NCBI RefSeq assembly: GCF_010550695.1
Contig: NZ_JAAGOB010000005.1
Location: 121,547-185,546, forward strand
Source of the DNA: Phytoactinopolyspora alkaliphila
GTDB taxonomy: Bacteria; Actinomycetota; Actinomycetes; Jiangellales; Jiangellaceae
Direction of reading: 5' to 3'
Length of the DNA stretch: 64,000 nt
Shown piece by piece: positions 8,777-17,167 of the stretch; within the stretch, counting starts at the first letter, position 1; every line of letters begins with the position of its first letter. The translations under genes were made by a program, and so were the position numbers. A model generated the notes under the pieces. The model was given only the letters and a program-made list of their open reading frames with translations, searched no databases and was not told where the DNA came from.

Positions 8777-9217
8777 GTGGACGAACGCACAAGATTCGTC
8801 GTGGCGATGTCGGGCGCTGCCCGGCGGGTCCGCGACGACGAGCCGTTGTACGTGATCTCTGTCGCCGCCGAGATGGCCGGCATGCACCCTCAGACGTTGC
8901 GTCAGTACGACCGTCTGGGCCTGGTCTCCCCGCGTCGTACAGGCGGAGGCGGTCGCCGGTATTCACTCCGCGATGTCGAGCAGCTCCGTGAGGTCCAGCG
9001 CTTGTCCCAGGAGGAGGGCGTCAACCTGGTGGGGATCAAGCGCATCCTTGAACTTGAGTCGCAGGTCGAGGCGCTCCGGGCGCAGCTGGAGATTCTGATC
9101 GAAGCCCAGGAGGAGAGCGGCTATCTTCCGGGCGGGCGTGGAAGCTCCGATTACCTTCCGGTACCGGCCTTCCACACCACCGCCCTGGCGATCTACCGCA
9201 CCCGTTTGGCCACCTGA
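8777..9217 (+). CDS. hspR: heat-shock repressor HspR (MerR family)
   Basis: The 146-residue MerR-type repressor has an N-terminal winged HTH (LYVISVAAEMAGMHPQTLRQ, then YDRLGLVSPRRTGGGGRRYS) and a short coiled coil (LELESQVEALRAQLEILIEA). It represses the dnaK operon and clpB by binding HAIR sites, using DnaK as co-repressor in characterised actinobacteria. Three HAIR-type sites are visible in this window, two at dnaK and one at clpB. GTG at 8777 is only 1 bp after the dnaJ stop. The last codons and the TGA stop lie inside the first arm of a two-hairpin repeat that starts at 9208, so the 3' end of this gene is part of that element. Confidence 0.95.
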   Translation: MDERTRFVVAMSGAARRVRDDEPLYVISVAAEMAGMHPQTLRQYDRLGLVSPRRTGGGGRRYSLRDVEQLREVQRLSQEEGVNLVGIKRILELESQVEALRAQLEILIEAQEESGYLPGGRGSSDYLPVPAFHTTALAIYRTRLAT

Positions 9218-9373
9218 TCGTCGATTGCGCATCTGATCGATCCCTGATTGGTGATCAGGTGACCTGAATCGCGGCGCGAGGCCAGTGTCGGTCACCTGAT
9301 CATCTCCACTATGTGGACGGGAAATGATCAGGTGACCGACCGGCGCATTTACTGGCGGTTCGCGCATCTGATC
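9208..9373. repeat. two-hairpin intergenic repeat, copy 1 (behind hspR)
   Basis: This 166-bp element has two stem-loops. Hairpin A: arms 9208-9219 and 9253-9264 (GGCCACCTGATC/GATCAGGTGACC, one mismatch), loop 33 nt. Hairpin B: arms 9290-9303 and 9324-9337 (GGTCACCTGATCAT/ATGATCAGGTGACC, perfect 14 bp), loop 20 nt with an inner TCCAC/GTGGA pair at 9305-9309 and 9313-9317. A 36-nt tail ends in CATCTGATC at 9373. A homologue with the same loop lengths and tail length lies behind clpB at 14545. The left arm of hairpin A includes the hspR stop codon. Possible roles are terminator, mRNA 3' end stabiliser, or a dispersed repeat. Confidence 0.85.
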
Positions 9374-9380
9374 CATGGTC

Positions 9381-9436
9381 CGCCCAGCCGCCCAGCCGCC
9401 CAGCCGCCCAGCCGCCCAGCCGCCCAGCCGCCCAGC
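9381..9436. repeat. tandem repeat, seven copies of 8-bp CGCCCAGC
   Basis: Seven perfect head-to-tail copies of CGCCCAGC fill 9381-9436 and end exactly at the stop codon of the minus-strand membrane protein gene (9437). On the minus strand the unit reads GCTGGGCG. Because the unit is 8 bp, gain or loss of a copy would shift any frame reading through it. It looks like a slippage-prone microsatellite rather than a protein-coding repeat. Confidence 0.9.
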
Positions 9437-9847
9437 TCACGCTGCCAGCAGGCCGATGCCCAGTGCGACGAGACCGGAGGCCAGGACGACGGCGCCGAGC
9501 CAGACCAGCGCGATCAACCCGTTGGGCTTAGTGCGTCCGGCGCCCATGGAGGAGAAGAAGAAGCCGGCCGGCATGAGGATCGCTGCCACCGCGACGCCGC
9601 TGCGCGCCAGCCATGCCGCAAACCCGTCGAGATCCGTGGCATCGGTCAGGACGGCAGCGATGATCCCAAGTGTCAGGAACATGCCTGCGTGACCGTGACC
9701 GGCACGCGCGAACGACTGCTGGAAGTCCGTGGCCGGCACCATTCGGCGGGCGATCCGAGTGAGGTACCAGCCGCCAGTCTCCACCGTGACAAGTGCCAGC
9801 AGCAGGATGCCGATCAACCGGCTGGCTTCCGCGCTCAATTCGAGCAT
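9437..9847 (-). CDS. four-span membrane protein of unknown function
   Basis: The 136-residue protein has four hydrophobic segments: LIGILLLALVTVETGGWYL, MFLTLGIIAAVL, SGVAVAAILMPAGFFF and ALVWLGAVVLASGLVALGIG. A short basic loop (RIARRM) lies after the first, and a His/Ala-rich stretch, ARAGHGHAGMF, before the second. I do not recognise a named family. The start at 9847 is chosen because AAGGAG lies six bases upstream; an ATG-like start at 9871 would fall in the regulatory region. It is divergent from the TetR gene at 9967, so it is the likely target of that regulator. Its stop codon abuts the 8-bp tandem repeat. Confidence 0.7.
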   Translation of the reverse strand: MLELSAEASRLIGILLLALVTVETGGWYLTRIARRMVPATDFQQSFARAGHGHAGMFLTLGIIAAVLTDATDLDGFAAWLARSGVAVAAILMPAGFFFSSMGAGRTKPNGLIALVWLGAVVLASGLVALGIGLLAA

Positions 9848-9878
9848 GGCGATCTCCTTGAAGCGGGACAATGTTTAC

Positions 9879-9903
9879 TAACGCTGTTATAAAACACTGT
9901 TAC
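9879..9903. promoter_or_regulatory. candidate TetR operator in the divergent promoter region
   Basis: TAACGCTGTTA (9879-9889) contains an inverted TAAC/GTTA pair. An 11-base word AACRCTGTTAY occurs twice as a direct repeat, at 9880-9890 and 9893-9903, 13 bp apart. The region is also AT-rich against a GC-rich background. It lies between the TetR gene and the divergent membrane protein gene, the usual place for the operator of a TetR regulator controlling both. Confidence 0.5.
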
Positions 9904-9966
9904 GATACTCTGTGTCAAGCCGGTGCGGAGCTGCTGAACTCTCGCCGCTGGGAGACGGAAGAACGA

Positions 9967-10578
9967 ATGAGGGCGACGATGGCTAGACCGCGGATACACG
10001 ACGACGCGATGGCGGGCAGACTTCTTGATCATGCCGCTCAGACACTCTCCACCGAGGGGGCGCGTGCGCTGAGTCTGCGGGCGCTGGCGAGAGAGGCAGG
10101 CACGTCGACGGCTGCGGTCTACTCCCTGTTCGGCGGCAAGTCAGGCCTGCTGGCCGCTCTGTACAAGAAGGCCTTCGCCCGGCTGGGTGACGCGCAGGTG
10201 GCGGTGGGTGAGAGTGAGGACCCGCTGGAGGACATCGTGCGCCTCGGCCTGGCCTACCGGAGCGTCGCGGTCAGCGATCCGCACGGTTACCGGGTCATGT
10301 TCGGCGACGAGTTGGTTCCCTCGGATCTGGATGCGGCGGCGGCGCGGATGGGAGCTCGTACGTTCGATCCGTTGCTCGCGGCCGTGCGCCGGGCGGTGTC
10401 TTCCGGGAGCTTTCCCACGTCGCCTGCGCCGGAGTCGATCGCCACCGCTCTGTGGGCAAACGTCCATGGTCTCGTCTCCCTGGAGCTTGGCCGCTTCATG
10501 CCGCCACAGGCCGGCGAGCCGGGCATGGTATTCGAGGCGTCGATCCGCGCCATGGTCCGCGGATGGGCCAAGGCTTGA
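9967..10578 (+). CDS. TetR/AcrR-family transcriptional regulator
   Basis: The 203-residue protein has a typical N-terminal TetR HTH: LLDHAAQTLSTEGARALSLR, then ALAREAGTSTAAVYSLFGGK, where AVYSLFGGK is the recognition-helix signature. A helical ligand/dimerisation domain follows, with the TetR_C_13-type pattern around AYRSVAVSDPHGYRVMFG. I chose ATG 9967 (GGAAG a few bases upstream); the in-frame ATG at 9979 (MARPRIHD) is equally plausible, and starts further upstream fall in the operator. It probably represses the divergent four-span membrane protein gene and itself. The ligand is unknown. Confidence 0.88.
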   Translation: MRATMARPRIHDDAMAGRLLDHAAQTLSTEGARALSLRALAREAGTSTAAVYSLFGGKSGLLAALYKKAFARLGDAQVAVGESEDPLEDIVRLGLAYRSVAVSDPHGYRVMFGDELVPSDLDAAAARMGARTFDPLLAAVRRAVSSGSFPTSPAPESIATALWANVHGLVSLELGRFMPPQAGEPGMVFEASIRAMVRGWAKA

Positions 10579-10600
10579 TCGGCCACAGCCGCCGCCACGG

Positions 10601-11335
10601 TCAGCGGGCACGGTCAGTGGCATCGAATCGCGGCCTCGTGGACAGCAGGTGACTCAGATCGGTGCCCGGTGAGATGTCGCGTGGCTCGGCACCGCGCTGG
10701 AAGAGTCTGGCGCCCGCATCGATCCCGCCCAGGGTGAGCTTTGCGTCGCTACGTTCCAGCCAGGTGCCCTCGCGCAGGCCGACCACCGGCACGTCGTTCT
10801 CCTCGAGGAACTGCAGCAGCCGTTCCTCGCGTGTCTCGCCCATATGGACGCGATCCGGCGGAGGGTCGATGTAGTGCGGGTTGATCTGAACGGGCACCAG
10901 ATTCAGTGTCTCGAAGCTTGGCGGCTGGACGATGGGCATGTCGTTGGTGGTGCGCATGGTCGGTCCGGCCACGTTGGTGCCCGCGCTAGAGCCGATGTAG
11001 GGCAGGCCATCGGCCACCCGGGCTTTGATGATCTCCATGAGTCCGGTTCGGTACAGCGCTTGAACCAGCCGGAACGTGTTTCCGCCACCGACGAACACCG
11101 CCTCGGCGCGACGGACGAGATCGGCGGGCTTCGCCGTGTGCGCGCCGATCACCTTTACCCCCAATGGCCTGAGCCCGGTGGCGATGATCTCGGTGTAGGC
11201 ATCGTGATCCTTCAGTGCGAACGGAATGAAGGTCACGGCGCCTACTCCGCCCAGTGTCTCGGTCAGCACCTCGTGTGCATGCTCGAGGTAGCCGCGTCCA
11301 GGCGCGATGGAGTTGGACATCAAAAGCAGTCTCAT
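10601..11335 (-). CDS. pepE: peptidase E (alpha-aspartyl dipeptidase, family S51)
   Basis: The 244-residue protein matches the S51 family: an N-terminal MRLLLMSNSIAPGRGYLEHA, then AVFVGGGNTFRLVQAL, and the nucleophile motif YIGSSAGTNVAGPTM, where the second Ser of GSSAG is the catalytic residue. The region NPHYIDPPP follows with the likely catalytic His. Family enzymes hydrolyse dipeptides with N-terminal Asp in the cytoplasm. The ATG at 11335 has a GGGGGATC ribosome site just upstream; the frame extends to 11365, but the extra residues are not family-like. It is convergent with the TetR gene and divergent from the KTSC gene. Confidence 0.9.
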   Translation of the reverse strand: MRLLLMSNSIAPGRGYLEHAHEVLTETLGGVGAVTFIPFALKDHDAYTEIIATGLRPLGVKVIGAHTAKPADLVRRAEAVFVGGGNTFRLVQALYRTGLMEIIKARVADGLPYIGSSAGTNVAGPTMRTTNDMPIVQPPSFETLNLVPVQINPHYIDPPPDRVHMGETREERLLQFLEENDVPVVGLREGTWLERSDAKLTLGGIDAGARLFQRGAEPRDISPGTDLSHLLSTRPRFDATDRAR

Positions 11336-11519
11336 CAGGATCCCCCTTGTCATCCCGGCGATCATGGTACCGAGTGCCGGACAGGGCTGCGTGCGTGTGG
11401 ACGAGGAGCCCGTGTGGGAGTCAGGACCCAGAGACGACGAGTGACGCGGGCAGTGTGAACCGGCCGCTGGCGGGGCATCGTAGGTGACACGGTGGACCAG
11501 AAGAAGGGGGTGCCGGGCC

Positions 11520-11738
11520 GTGAAGCGCCAACCAGTGTCGTCGCAGGCGATCGTGTCGCTCGGCTACGACACGGACACCCACACCCTGGAAGTCGAGTTC
11601 CGCTCGGGCTACGTCTACCAGTACTACGACGTGCCCCCGCCCGAGTTCCTCCGCCTGGTCAACTCCCCGAGTGTCGGCGGCTACATCAACACCCGCATCA
11701 AACCGCTGTACCAGTACGAATGCATACACACCCCGTAG
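11520..11738 (+). CDS. KTSC-domain protein
   Basis: The 72-residue protein is a single KTSC domain: SSQAIVSLGYDTDTHTLEVE, FRSGYVYQYYDVPPPEF, and a C-terminal GGYINTRIKPLYQYECI. The family is widespread, small and uncharacterised; it is sometimes found fused to nucleases or lysyl-tRNA synthetase-like proteins. GTG at 11520 is preferred because AAGGGGG lies nine bases upstream; a start at 11484 would add 12 Arg-rich residues outside the domain. It sits alone between peptidase E and clpB, before the clpB promoter. Confidence 0.78.
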   Translation: MKRQPVSSQAIVSLGYDTDTHTLEVEFRSGYVYQYYDVPPPEFLRLVNSPSVGGYINTRIKPLYQYECIHTP

Positions 11739-11864
11739 AGCACACCGCCCGAGAACCACCGACTCGAGTACCGTCACTTGAGTGACGTCGAGCTCCATTC
11801 ATTCTGCTGCTCGACTCGTGCACCGGATGACTGGCTGCTTCAGCGGATGCCGGTGCTCGTCGGA

Positions 11865-11889
11865 CATACTTGAGTGGAATAGACTCAAC
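11865..11889 (+). promoter_or_regulatory. clpB promoter -10 and HAIR element
   Basis: CTTGAGT at 11869-11875, seven bases, then ACTCAAC at 11883-11889, matching the HAIR consensus at 13 of 14 arm positions. It is overlapped by CATACT (11865-11870), the same -10-like hexamer and arrangement (CATACTTGAGT) seen at dnaK. No convincing -35 is visible. An isolated CTTGAGT half-site also occurs at 11777-11783. HspR control of clpB is known in several actinobacteria. Confidence 0.85.
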
Positions 11890-11947
11890 TTTAGATGCGT
11901 TGTTCTGGATGGCAGGAACGCGGACGTGAGGGGAGAAACGGACCCAG

Positions 11948-14530
11948 ATGAATGACCAGCTGACCACCAAGGCGCAAGAAGCGCTGTCGGTTGCCGTCCG
12001 GAGCGCGGCTACCGCGGGCAATCCGGATGTCGAGCCGGTTCACCTTCTGCGGGCTCTGCTCATCCAGCAAGAAGGCCTGACCGGGCCGCTACTCGAGGCT
12101 GCAGGAGCCGATCTGGGGGCTGTTCGCAGAGATGTGGACGCCGCGTTCGACGCGTTGCCGTCCGCATCGGGATCTACCGTCGCCTCGCCCAATCTCGCGA
12201 GGCCGACCTACGCCGCGCTGTCGCATGCCGGTGAGGTGGCCCGGGAGCTCGAGGACCAGTACATCTCCACCGAGCATCTCCTCGTGGGTCTGGCCCATGC
12301 CGAGTCCCCCGTACGGGACCTGCTCACCAGGCACGGCGCCACCGCGGACAAGATCCGGGCCGCCTTCCGCGACGTGCGCGGCTCGGGCAAGGTCACCAGC
12401 CCGGACCCCGAGGGCACCTACGACGCACTGAACAAGTACGGCGTCGATCTCACCGAACGCGCCCGCGACGGCAAGATCGATCCGGTGATCGGCCGTGACT
12501 CGGAGATCCGGCGAGTCGTCCAGGTCCTGTCCCGGCGGACGAAGAACAATCCTGTACTCATCGGCGAGCCGGGCGTCGGGAAGACCGCCGTCGTCGAAGG
12601 ACTCGCTCAACGCATGGTCGCCGGTGACGTCCCCGAGTCCTTGCGGGGCAAGCGCCTCGTCGCTCTCGACATCGGCGCGATGCTGGCGGGCGCCAAGTAC
12701 CGCGGCGAGTTCGAGGAGCGGCTCAAGGCCGTTCTCGACGAGATCAAGGCCAGCGAGGGGCAGGTTGTCACATTCATCGACGAGCTGCACACAGTGGTCG
12801 GCGCGGGCGCGTCCGGCGACTCCGCGTTGGACGCCGGGAACATGCTCAAGCCGATGCTCGCCCGGGGTGAACTCCGCATGGTCGGGGCTACCACGCTGGA
12901 CGAGTACCGGGAGCGGATCGAGAAGGATCCAGCCCTGGAGCGCCGGTTCCAGCAGGTCTACGTCGGTGAGCCCAGCGTCGAGGACACCATCGCGATCCTC
13001 CGCGGGCTGAAGGAGCGTTACGAGGCACACCACAAGGTGCAGATCTCCGATGCGGGTCTGGTGGCCGCCGCATCGCTGTCCAACCGGTACATCACCGGCC
13101 GGCAGCTGCCGGACAAGGCCATCGACCTGGTCGACGAGGCTGCCTCCCGGCTGCGGATGGAGATTGACTCCTCGCCCGTCGAGATCGACACGCTGCGCCG
13201 TCAGGTCGATCGGCTCAAGATGGAGGAGCTGGCCCTCGAAAAGGAGCAGGACGACCCGTCGCGGGAACGGCTGGCGGCGTTGCGCGCGGAACTGGCCGAC
13301 CGTGAGGAAGACCTCCGCGCACTGGAAGCACGGTGGGAACAGGAGAAGTCCAACCTGAACCGAGTGGGCTCTCTCAAAGAGCGCATCGACGAGCTGCGCG
13401 GCCAGGCGGAGCGTGCCCAGCGCGACGGCGACCTCGCCGGAGCCAGCGAAATCCTGTATGGGCAGATACCTGAGCTGGAGAAGGAGCTGGCCGCATCCGA
13501 GGTGGTCGAGAGCCCCACCGCGGAGACGATGGTCAAGGATGAGGTCGGTCCCGACGACGTTGCTGACGTCGTCGCGGCCTGGACCGGTATTCCCGCCGGG
13601 CGCCTTCTGGAAGGTGAGACCGGCAAGCTGCTGCGGATGGAGGACGAGCTAGGTCGCCGGGTGGTCGGGCAGCCGAAAGCCGTGGCCGCTGTCTCGGATG
13701 CCGTCCGGCGTGCCCGAGCCGGCGTGTCCGACCCGGACCGGCCCACCGGCACCTTCCTGTTCCTCGGTCCTACCGGCGTCGGTAAGACGGAGCTGGCCAA
13801 AGCACTCGCCGACTTCCTCTTCGACGACGAGCGGGCGATGGTCCGCATCGACATGAGCGAGTACAGCGAGAAGCACAGTGTGGCACGGCTCGTCGGTGCC
13901 CCGCCCGGTTACGTCGGCTACGAGGAAGGCGGGCAGCTCACCGAGTCGGTGCGCCGTCGCCCCTACTCGGTGGTCCTGCTCGACGAGGTGGAGAAGGCGC
14001 ATCCCGAGGTCTTCGACATCCTGCTGCAGGTGTTCGACGACGGCCGGCTCACCGACGGACAGGGCCGTACGGTGGACTTCCGCAACACCATCCTGATCCT
14101 CACCTCCAACCTGGGGTCGGCGTTCCTCGCTGATCCGGCGCTGGACGACCAAGCCAGAGAGAAGGCGGTGATGGACGTCGTCCGGGCGTCGTTCAAGCCC
14201 GAGTTCCTGAATCGGTTGGACGACGTGGTCATGTTCCAGGCTCTCGGCACCGGAGAGCTCGCGCGGATCGTGGACCTGCAAGTGGACCGGCTGGCCGGAC
14301 GGCTCGCCGACCGCAGGCTGGTGCTGCAGGTGACCGACGGCGCCAAGGAGTGGCTGGCGTTGACCGGTTACGACCCGGTCTACGGGGCGCGACCGCTGCG
14401 GCGGCTTGTGCAGACAGCCATCGGCGACCAGCTGGCCCGGGCCATCCTGGCCGGAGAGATCAGGGACGGCGACGTCGTGGCCGTCGATCTCGACGACGCC
14501 GCCGACAAGCTCACCGTCCGCGCCGCCTAG
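11948..14530 (+). CDS. clpB: ATP-dependent disaggregase ClpB
   Basis: Full-length 860-residue Hsp100. It begins with a Clp-N double repeat ([20 protein letters not shown]), followed by the first AAA+ module with Walker A GEPGVGKT near residues 206-213 and [13 protein letters not shown] long coiled-coil M domain (around [20 protein letters not shown]) separates it from the second AAA+ module, with Walker A GPTGVGKT near 607-614 and [14 protein letters not shown]. The M domain distinguishes ClpB from ClpA/ClpC. It extracts polypeptides from aggregates together with the DnaK system. The promoter carries a HAIR site, so it belongs to the HspR regulon. A two-hairpin repeat starts 14 bp after its stop. 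Confidence 0.98.
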   Translation: MNDQLTTKAQEALSVAVRSAATAGNPDVEPVHLLRALLIQQEGLTGPLLEAAGADLGAVRRDVDAAFDALPSASGSTVASPNLARPTYAALSHAGEVARELEDQYISTEHLLVGLAHAESPVRDLLTRHGATADKIRAAFRDVRGSGKVTSPDPEGTYDALNKYGVDLTERARDGKIDPVIGRDSEIRRVVQVLSRRTKNNPVLIGEPGVGKTAVVEGLAQRMVAGDVPESLRGKRLVALDIGAMLAGAKYRGEFEERLKAVLDEIKASEGQVVTFIDELHTVVGAGASGDSALDAGNMLKPMLARGELRMVGATTLDEYRERIEKDPALERRFQQVYVGEPSVEDTIAILRGLKERYEAHHKVQISDAGLVAAASLSNRYITGRQLPDKAIDLVDEAASRLRMEIDSSPVEIDTLRRQVDRLKMEELALEKEQDDPSRERLAALRAELADREEDLRALEARWEQEKSNLNRVGSLKERIDELRGQAERAQRDGDLAGASEILYGQIPELEKELAASEVVESPTAETMVKDEVGPDDVADVVAAWTGIPAGRLLEGETGKLLRMEDELGRRVVGQPKAVAAVSDAVRRARAGVSDPDRPTGTFLFLGPTGVGKTELAKALADFLFDDERAMVRIDMSEYSEKHSVARLVGAPPGYVGYEEGGQLTESVRRRPYSVVLLDEVEKAHPEVFDILLQVFDDGRLTDGQGRTVDFRNTILILTSNLGSAFLADPALDDQAREKAVMDVVRASFKPEFLNRLDDVVMFQALGTGELARIVDLQVDRLAGRLADRRLVLQVTDGAKEWLALTGYDPVYGARPLRRLVQTAIGDQLARAILAGEIRDGDVVAVDLDDAADKLTVRAA

Positions 14531-14544
14531 TCCGCTCGCCGTTC

Positions 14545-14753
14545 GGTCACCTGATCATCGAGTTCGCATCTGATCCGCCCGTGCTGGGCGATCAGGTGAC
14601 CAAACCGCAGCGTGACGACCGTGGCGGTCATCTGATCGTCTCCACGATGTGGACGGAAAACGATCAGGTGACCAAACAGGGCATCTCCCGCCGGTTACGC
14701 CATCTGATCATCCCGGACCCGGCTGGTCATCCCGCCGGTTACGCCATCTGATC
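14545..14753. repeat. two-hairpin intergenic repeat, copy 2 (behind clpB)
   Basis: Hairpin A: arms 14545-14556 and 14590-14601 (GGTCACCTGATC/GATCAGGTGACC, perfect), loop 33 nt. Hairpin B: arms 14626-14639 and 14660-14673 (GGTCATCTGATCGT/ACGATCAGGTGACC, one G:T), loop 20 nt with the same inner TCCAC/GTGGA pair. The 36-nt tail ends at 14709. A 24-bp tail segment (14686-14709) is then repeated exactly at 14730-14753 with a 44-bp period. Relative to copy 1 at 9208, both loop lengths and the tail length are identical and the linker differs by one base. Confidence 0.85.
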
Positions 14754-14787
14754 CTCGCCAGGATCCGCGTCCGAGCGCCGAAGAGCG

Positions 14788-15564
14788 CTAGTCGGGCGAT
14801 CCGGAGCGGCCGAGTCGCCAGTAACCGTACGCGTGGATATCGGGGCGGGCCACGCCGCGCTCCGCGGCGGCGAACCGGCGCACCGCACGGACCTCCGAGG
14901 CTTCCCCGGCGACCCAGATCTCGACGCGCCCCTCCGGCCACGACAGTCTCCGCAGCGCACCCTCCAACGCACCGGTGGTACCGGCGGGCGCGCCGTCGCG
15001 AGGCAGCCAACGCAGGTCGACGTCGGCCGCTGACGCCAGCGTCTGCCGCTCCGCGTCGTCGTCTATCTCGATGAACGCGTACACGCGCAGCCCGCGGGGG
15101 GCTGCCTCCAGCAACGCCGCCACCGCGGGCAGACCGGTCTCGTCGCTCACCATCAACAGCGCGTCGCCCTGGAACGACGGCACCGCGTGGGGCCGGGGAC
15201 CGGTGAACGCGATGGTGTCACCAGGCTGAGCCGACGATGCCCACCGCACGAACGGTCCCTCACCGTGGAGGACGACGTCGATGTCCAGGCTGGCCGACGC
15301 CTGGTCGTACCGCCGGATCGTGTAGGTCCGGCTCGGCGGGCGTGCGCCACTGGTGGGTCCGTCCGGGATCGCTGACGGCGGTGACAGCCGCAGCACCTGG
15401 TTCGGGCACGCCGGGTCCACCGCCAGATGGGATTCCTCGACGACGAGGGTCAGCCGCAGCATCTTCGGTGTTATCGGCTCCGCGCCGACGACGCGGAGCA
15501 GCCCGGCCGTCTGGCGTGCCTCTCTCCCGGAGGCCCGTCGCGTATCCACCACGTCAGGGAGCAT
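14788..15564 (-). CDS. siderophore-interacting protein (FAD-binding, ViuB-like)
   Basis: The 258-residue protein has the two-domain layout of siderophore-interacting ferric reductases. An N-terminal FAD-binding barrel carries SRTYTIRRYD, which supplies the family's R-x-Y-T flavin motif. The C-terminal NAD(P)H domain carries [20 protein letters not shown] and EIWVAGEASEVRAVRR. The C-terminus ends in the family-typical YGYWRLGRSG. It reduces ferric siderophores in the cytoplasm to release iron. The ATG at 15564 gives MLPDVVDTRR; 15582 is an alternative. It is upstream of no iron-uptake genes here, so its siderophore partner is elsewhere. Confidence 0.88.
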   Translation of the reverse strand: MLPDVVDTRRASGREARQTAGLLRVVGAEPITPKMLRLTLVVEESHLAVDPACPNQVLRLSPPSAIPDGPTSGARPPSRTYTIRRYDQASASLDIDVVLHGEGPFVRWASSAQPGDTIAFTGPRPHAVPSFQGDALLMVSDETGLPAVAALLEAAPRGLRVYAFIEIDDDAERQTLASAADVDLRWLPRDGAPAGTTGALEGALRRLSWPEGRVEIWVAGEASEVRAVRRFAAAERGVARPDIHAYGYWRLGRSGSPD

Positions 15565-15636
15565 AGCCAGCAAGCGGCGCACGTCGCATGGCAGGCCGCC
15601 GAGCCGCCGCCCCGTCGAGCCGTGGGCCCAGAGCCG

Positions 15637-17055
15637 TCAGCGCAGGGGCGTGCCGACGGAGACGCGCTCAAGGGTCTCGGCCGCGGCGGTGATCCGCTCG
15701 ATCGGGTACGACGTCGTCGCGCTTCCGCCGCGAACCGACTCCACACCGTGGTCGCCGAAGACGTACTCCAGCGTCTCGCCGAACGAGCCGTAGCCGATGC
15801 CCCCGGCGATGCGCAGTGTGTGATCGCCTTCGACGGTCAACGGCGCGGCGCCCTGAGTGGGATCGTCCGACGTGGGGCGCAGGAGAAAGAGCTTGTGCCC
15901 CAGGCGCACGACGTCGACGACGCCCCACAGGGTGGCGAACCGGCCGGTGAATCGGTCTAGCCCGGCAGACTCACGACCGTCCCCGGCGCGGCCCTCGCCG
16001 CCTTGCTCGACGGCGAGATTGACCAGCCGCACCAGTCCAGCCGCCAGCGTCTCGGCTGGGCCGTCGATGGCGTTGGTGAGTACCGAGACCGCAAGGCGGT
16101 CGTGTGGATCGAACAGCGTCTTCGTGATGTGCCCGGGATAGCCTCCGCCATGTCCCAGGACCAGCCGGTCACCGATCTCGACTCGGGCCAGACCCAGGCC
16201 GTACTCGCCGTCGGCGCCTTTCACAGTCCACTCGGCGCGCTGCATCAGACGCTTCGAGGCGTCCGAAAGAAGGCGGGTGTCGCCGAAGAAATGCGCCGAG
16301 ACATAGCGGACGACGTCCTCCGCCGTGCTGTAGAAACCCGTGGCCGCGGCCATGGCGGCGGTGTCGACGTGATCGATCGGTACTCGCCGGTCCGAGTAGG
16401 CGAGCGCGCTGTACCCGGTGGCGTACTCGTCCGCCCGGCTCGGGTCGTACTCCGGACCGGTGTCCTCCAAGCCGAGCCTGGCCACGATCTGCTCGCTGAC
16501 ATAGCGGTTGTACGGCATTCCGGACGCGGCGGCGATGATCTGGCCGAGCAGCGAGTAGCCGATGTTGGAGTATTTGAAGCGCTCGTTGGCCGGCAGGACG
16601 TCTGCCCGGTCCGTGGCGATCTTGCGCAGTGTGTCGTCGTCGGGAAATGCGTGGTAAAGCTGCCAGAAGTCCCCGTCGTGGCCGTCGCGGACGACGCCGG
16701 CGCCGTGGCCGAGGAGCTCCCGGATGGTCGCGGCCGCCAGCGGCGTGCCATCGAGGTAGGACAGCCATTGCCCGGCGGTGTCGTCGAGGCGAAGCTTGCC
16801 GAGCTCGGCAAGCTGAAGCACCGCGGTAGCGGTGAACGTCTTCGAGTGCGACGCGATACGGAACAGGTGCCGCGTCGTCAGGCGAGTCCCGGCGCCGATG
16901 TCAGCCTGGCCGTGTGCCGTCGACAGCAGAAGCTCATCGTCCAGCAGCACGGCGGCTTGTACGCCGGGTACACGCGAATAGCGCTGGCGGAAGGCGAGCC
17001 ACGAGTCGAAATAGGCAACGGCGCTCTTAACGGCGGTCATCGACAGTTCGGTCAC
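15637..17055 (-). CDS. class C beta-lactamase-related serine hydrolase
   Basis: The 472-residue protein has the beta-lactamase/PBP-like fold motifs: SxxK in FRIASHSKTFTATAVLQ, the tyrosine motif in ERFKYSNIGYSLLGQI (YSN), and a C-terminal HGGGYPGHITK in place of KTG. A beta-rich C-terminal extension (about 100 residues after DRFTGRFATLWG) resembles those of esterase- or peptidase-type members. No signal peptide is visible, so it is likely cytoplasmic and acts as an esterase or D-aminopeptidase rather than an antibiotic-resistance enzyme; the substrate is unknown. GTG at 17055 is taken as the start. It ends about 70 bp from the siderophore-interacting protein gene on the same strand. Confidence 0.82.
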   Translation of the reverse strand: MTELSMTAVKSAVAYFDSWLAFRQRYSRVPGVQAAVLLDDELLLSTAHGQADIGAGTRLTTRHLFRIASHSKTFTATAVLQLAELGKLRLDDTAGQWLSYLDGTPLAAATIRELLGHGAGVVRDGHDGDFWQLYHAFPDDDTLRKIATDRADVLPANERFKYSNIGYSLLGQIIAAASGMPYNRYVSEQIVARLGLEDTGPEYDPSRADEYATGYSALAYSDRRVPIDHVDTAAMAAATGFYSTAEDVVRYVSAHFFGDTRLLSDASKRLMQRAEWTVKGADGEYGLGLARVEIGDRLVLGHGGGYPGHITKTLFDPHDRLAVSVLTNAIDGPAETLAAGLVRLVNLAVEQGGEGRAGDGRESAGLDRFTGRFATLWGVVDVVRLGHKLFLLRPTSDDPTQGAAPLTVEGDHTLRIAGGIGYGSFGETLEYVFGDHGVESVRGGSATTSYPIERITAAAETLERVSVGTPLR

Positions 17056-17066
17056 GACGCCTCACC

Positions 17067-17165
17067 CTATGGCATGTCGCTCACGCCGAAAGCCCGGCGG
17101 TATGCCGACGGAGACGTGCGAATCGCCCGGCTGAAGTGACGGCGGAACGTGACGGCCGCTGGCAC
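17067..17165 (-). pseudogene. remnant of an AraC-family regulator (C-terminal HTH only)
   Basis: Read on the minus strand and ending at the stop at 17067-17069, the translation contains AVTFRRHFSRAIRTSPSAYR followed by RAFGVSDMP. This is the second helix-turn-helix and C-terminus of an AraC regulator of the GlxA-like type. Upstream of about 17165 the similarity ends abruptly and no start codon or first HTH is seen. The sequence there belongs instead to a plus-strand transporter remnant, so the gene is a 3' fragment left by a deletion or rearrangement. Confidence 0.6.
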
Positions 17166-17167
17166 CT

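Noticed and set aside
9381-9436. Tandem repeat considered as CRISPR
   Set aside because: Unit of 8 bp without spacers; no cas genes.
9311-9892. Plus-strand ORF through the repeat region (Pro/Ala/Gln-rich)
   Set aside because: It reads through the hairpin and the 8-bp tandem repeat and then antisense to the membrane protein gene; an artefact of high GC.
11777-11783. Second CTTGAGT upstream of clpB as another HAIR
   Set aside because: No ACTCAAG-like arm at the right spacing; only a half-site.
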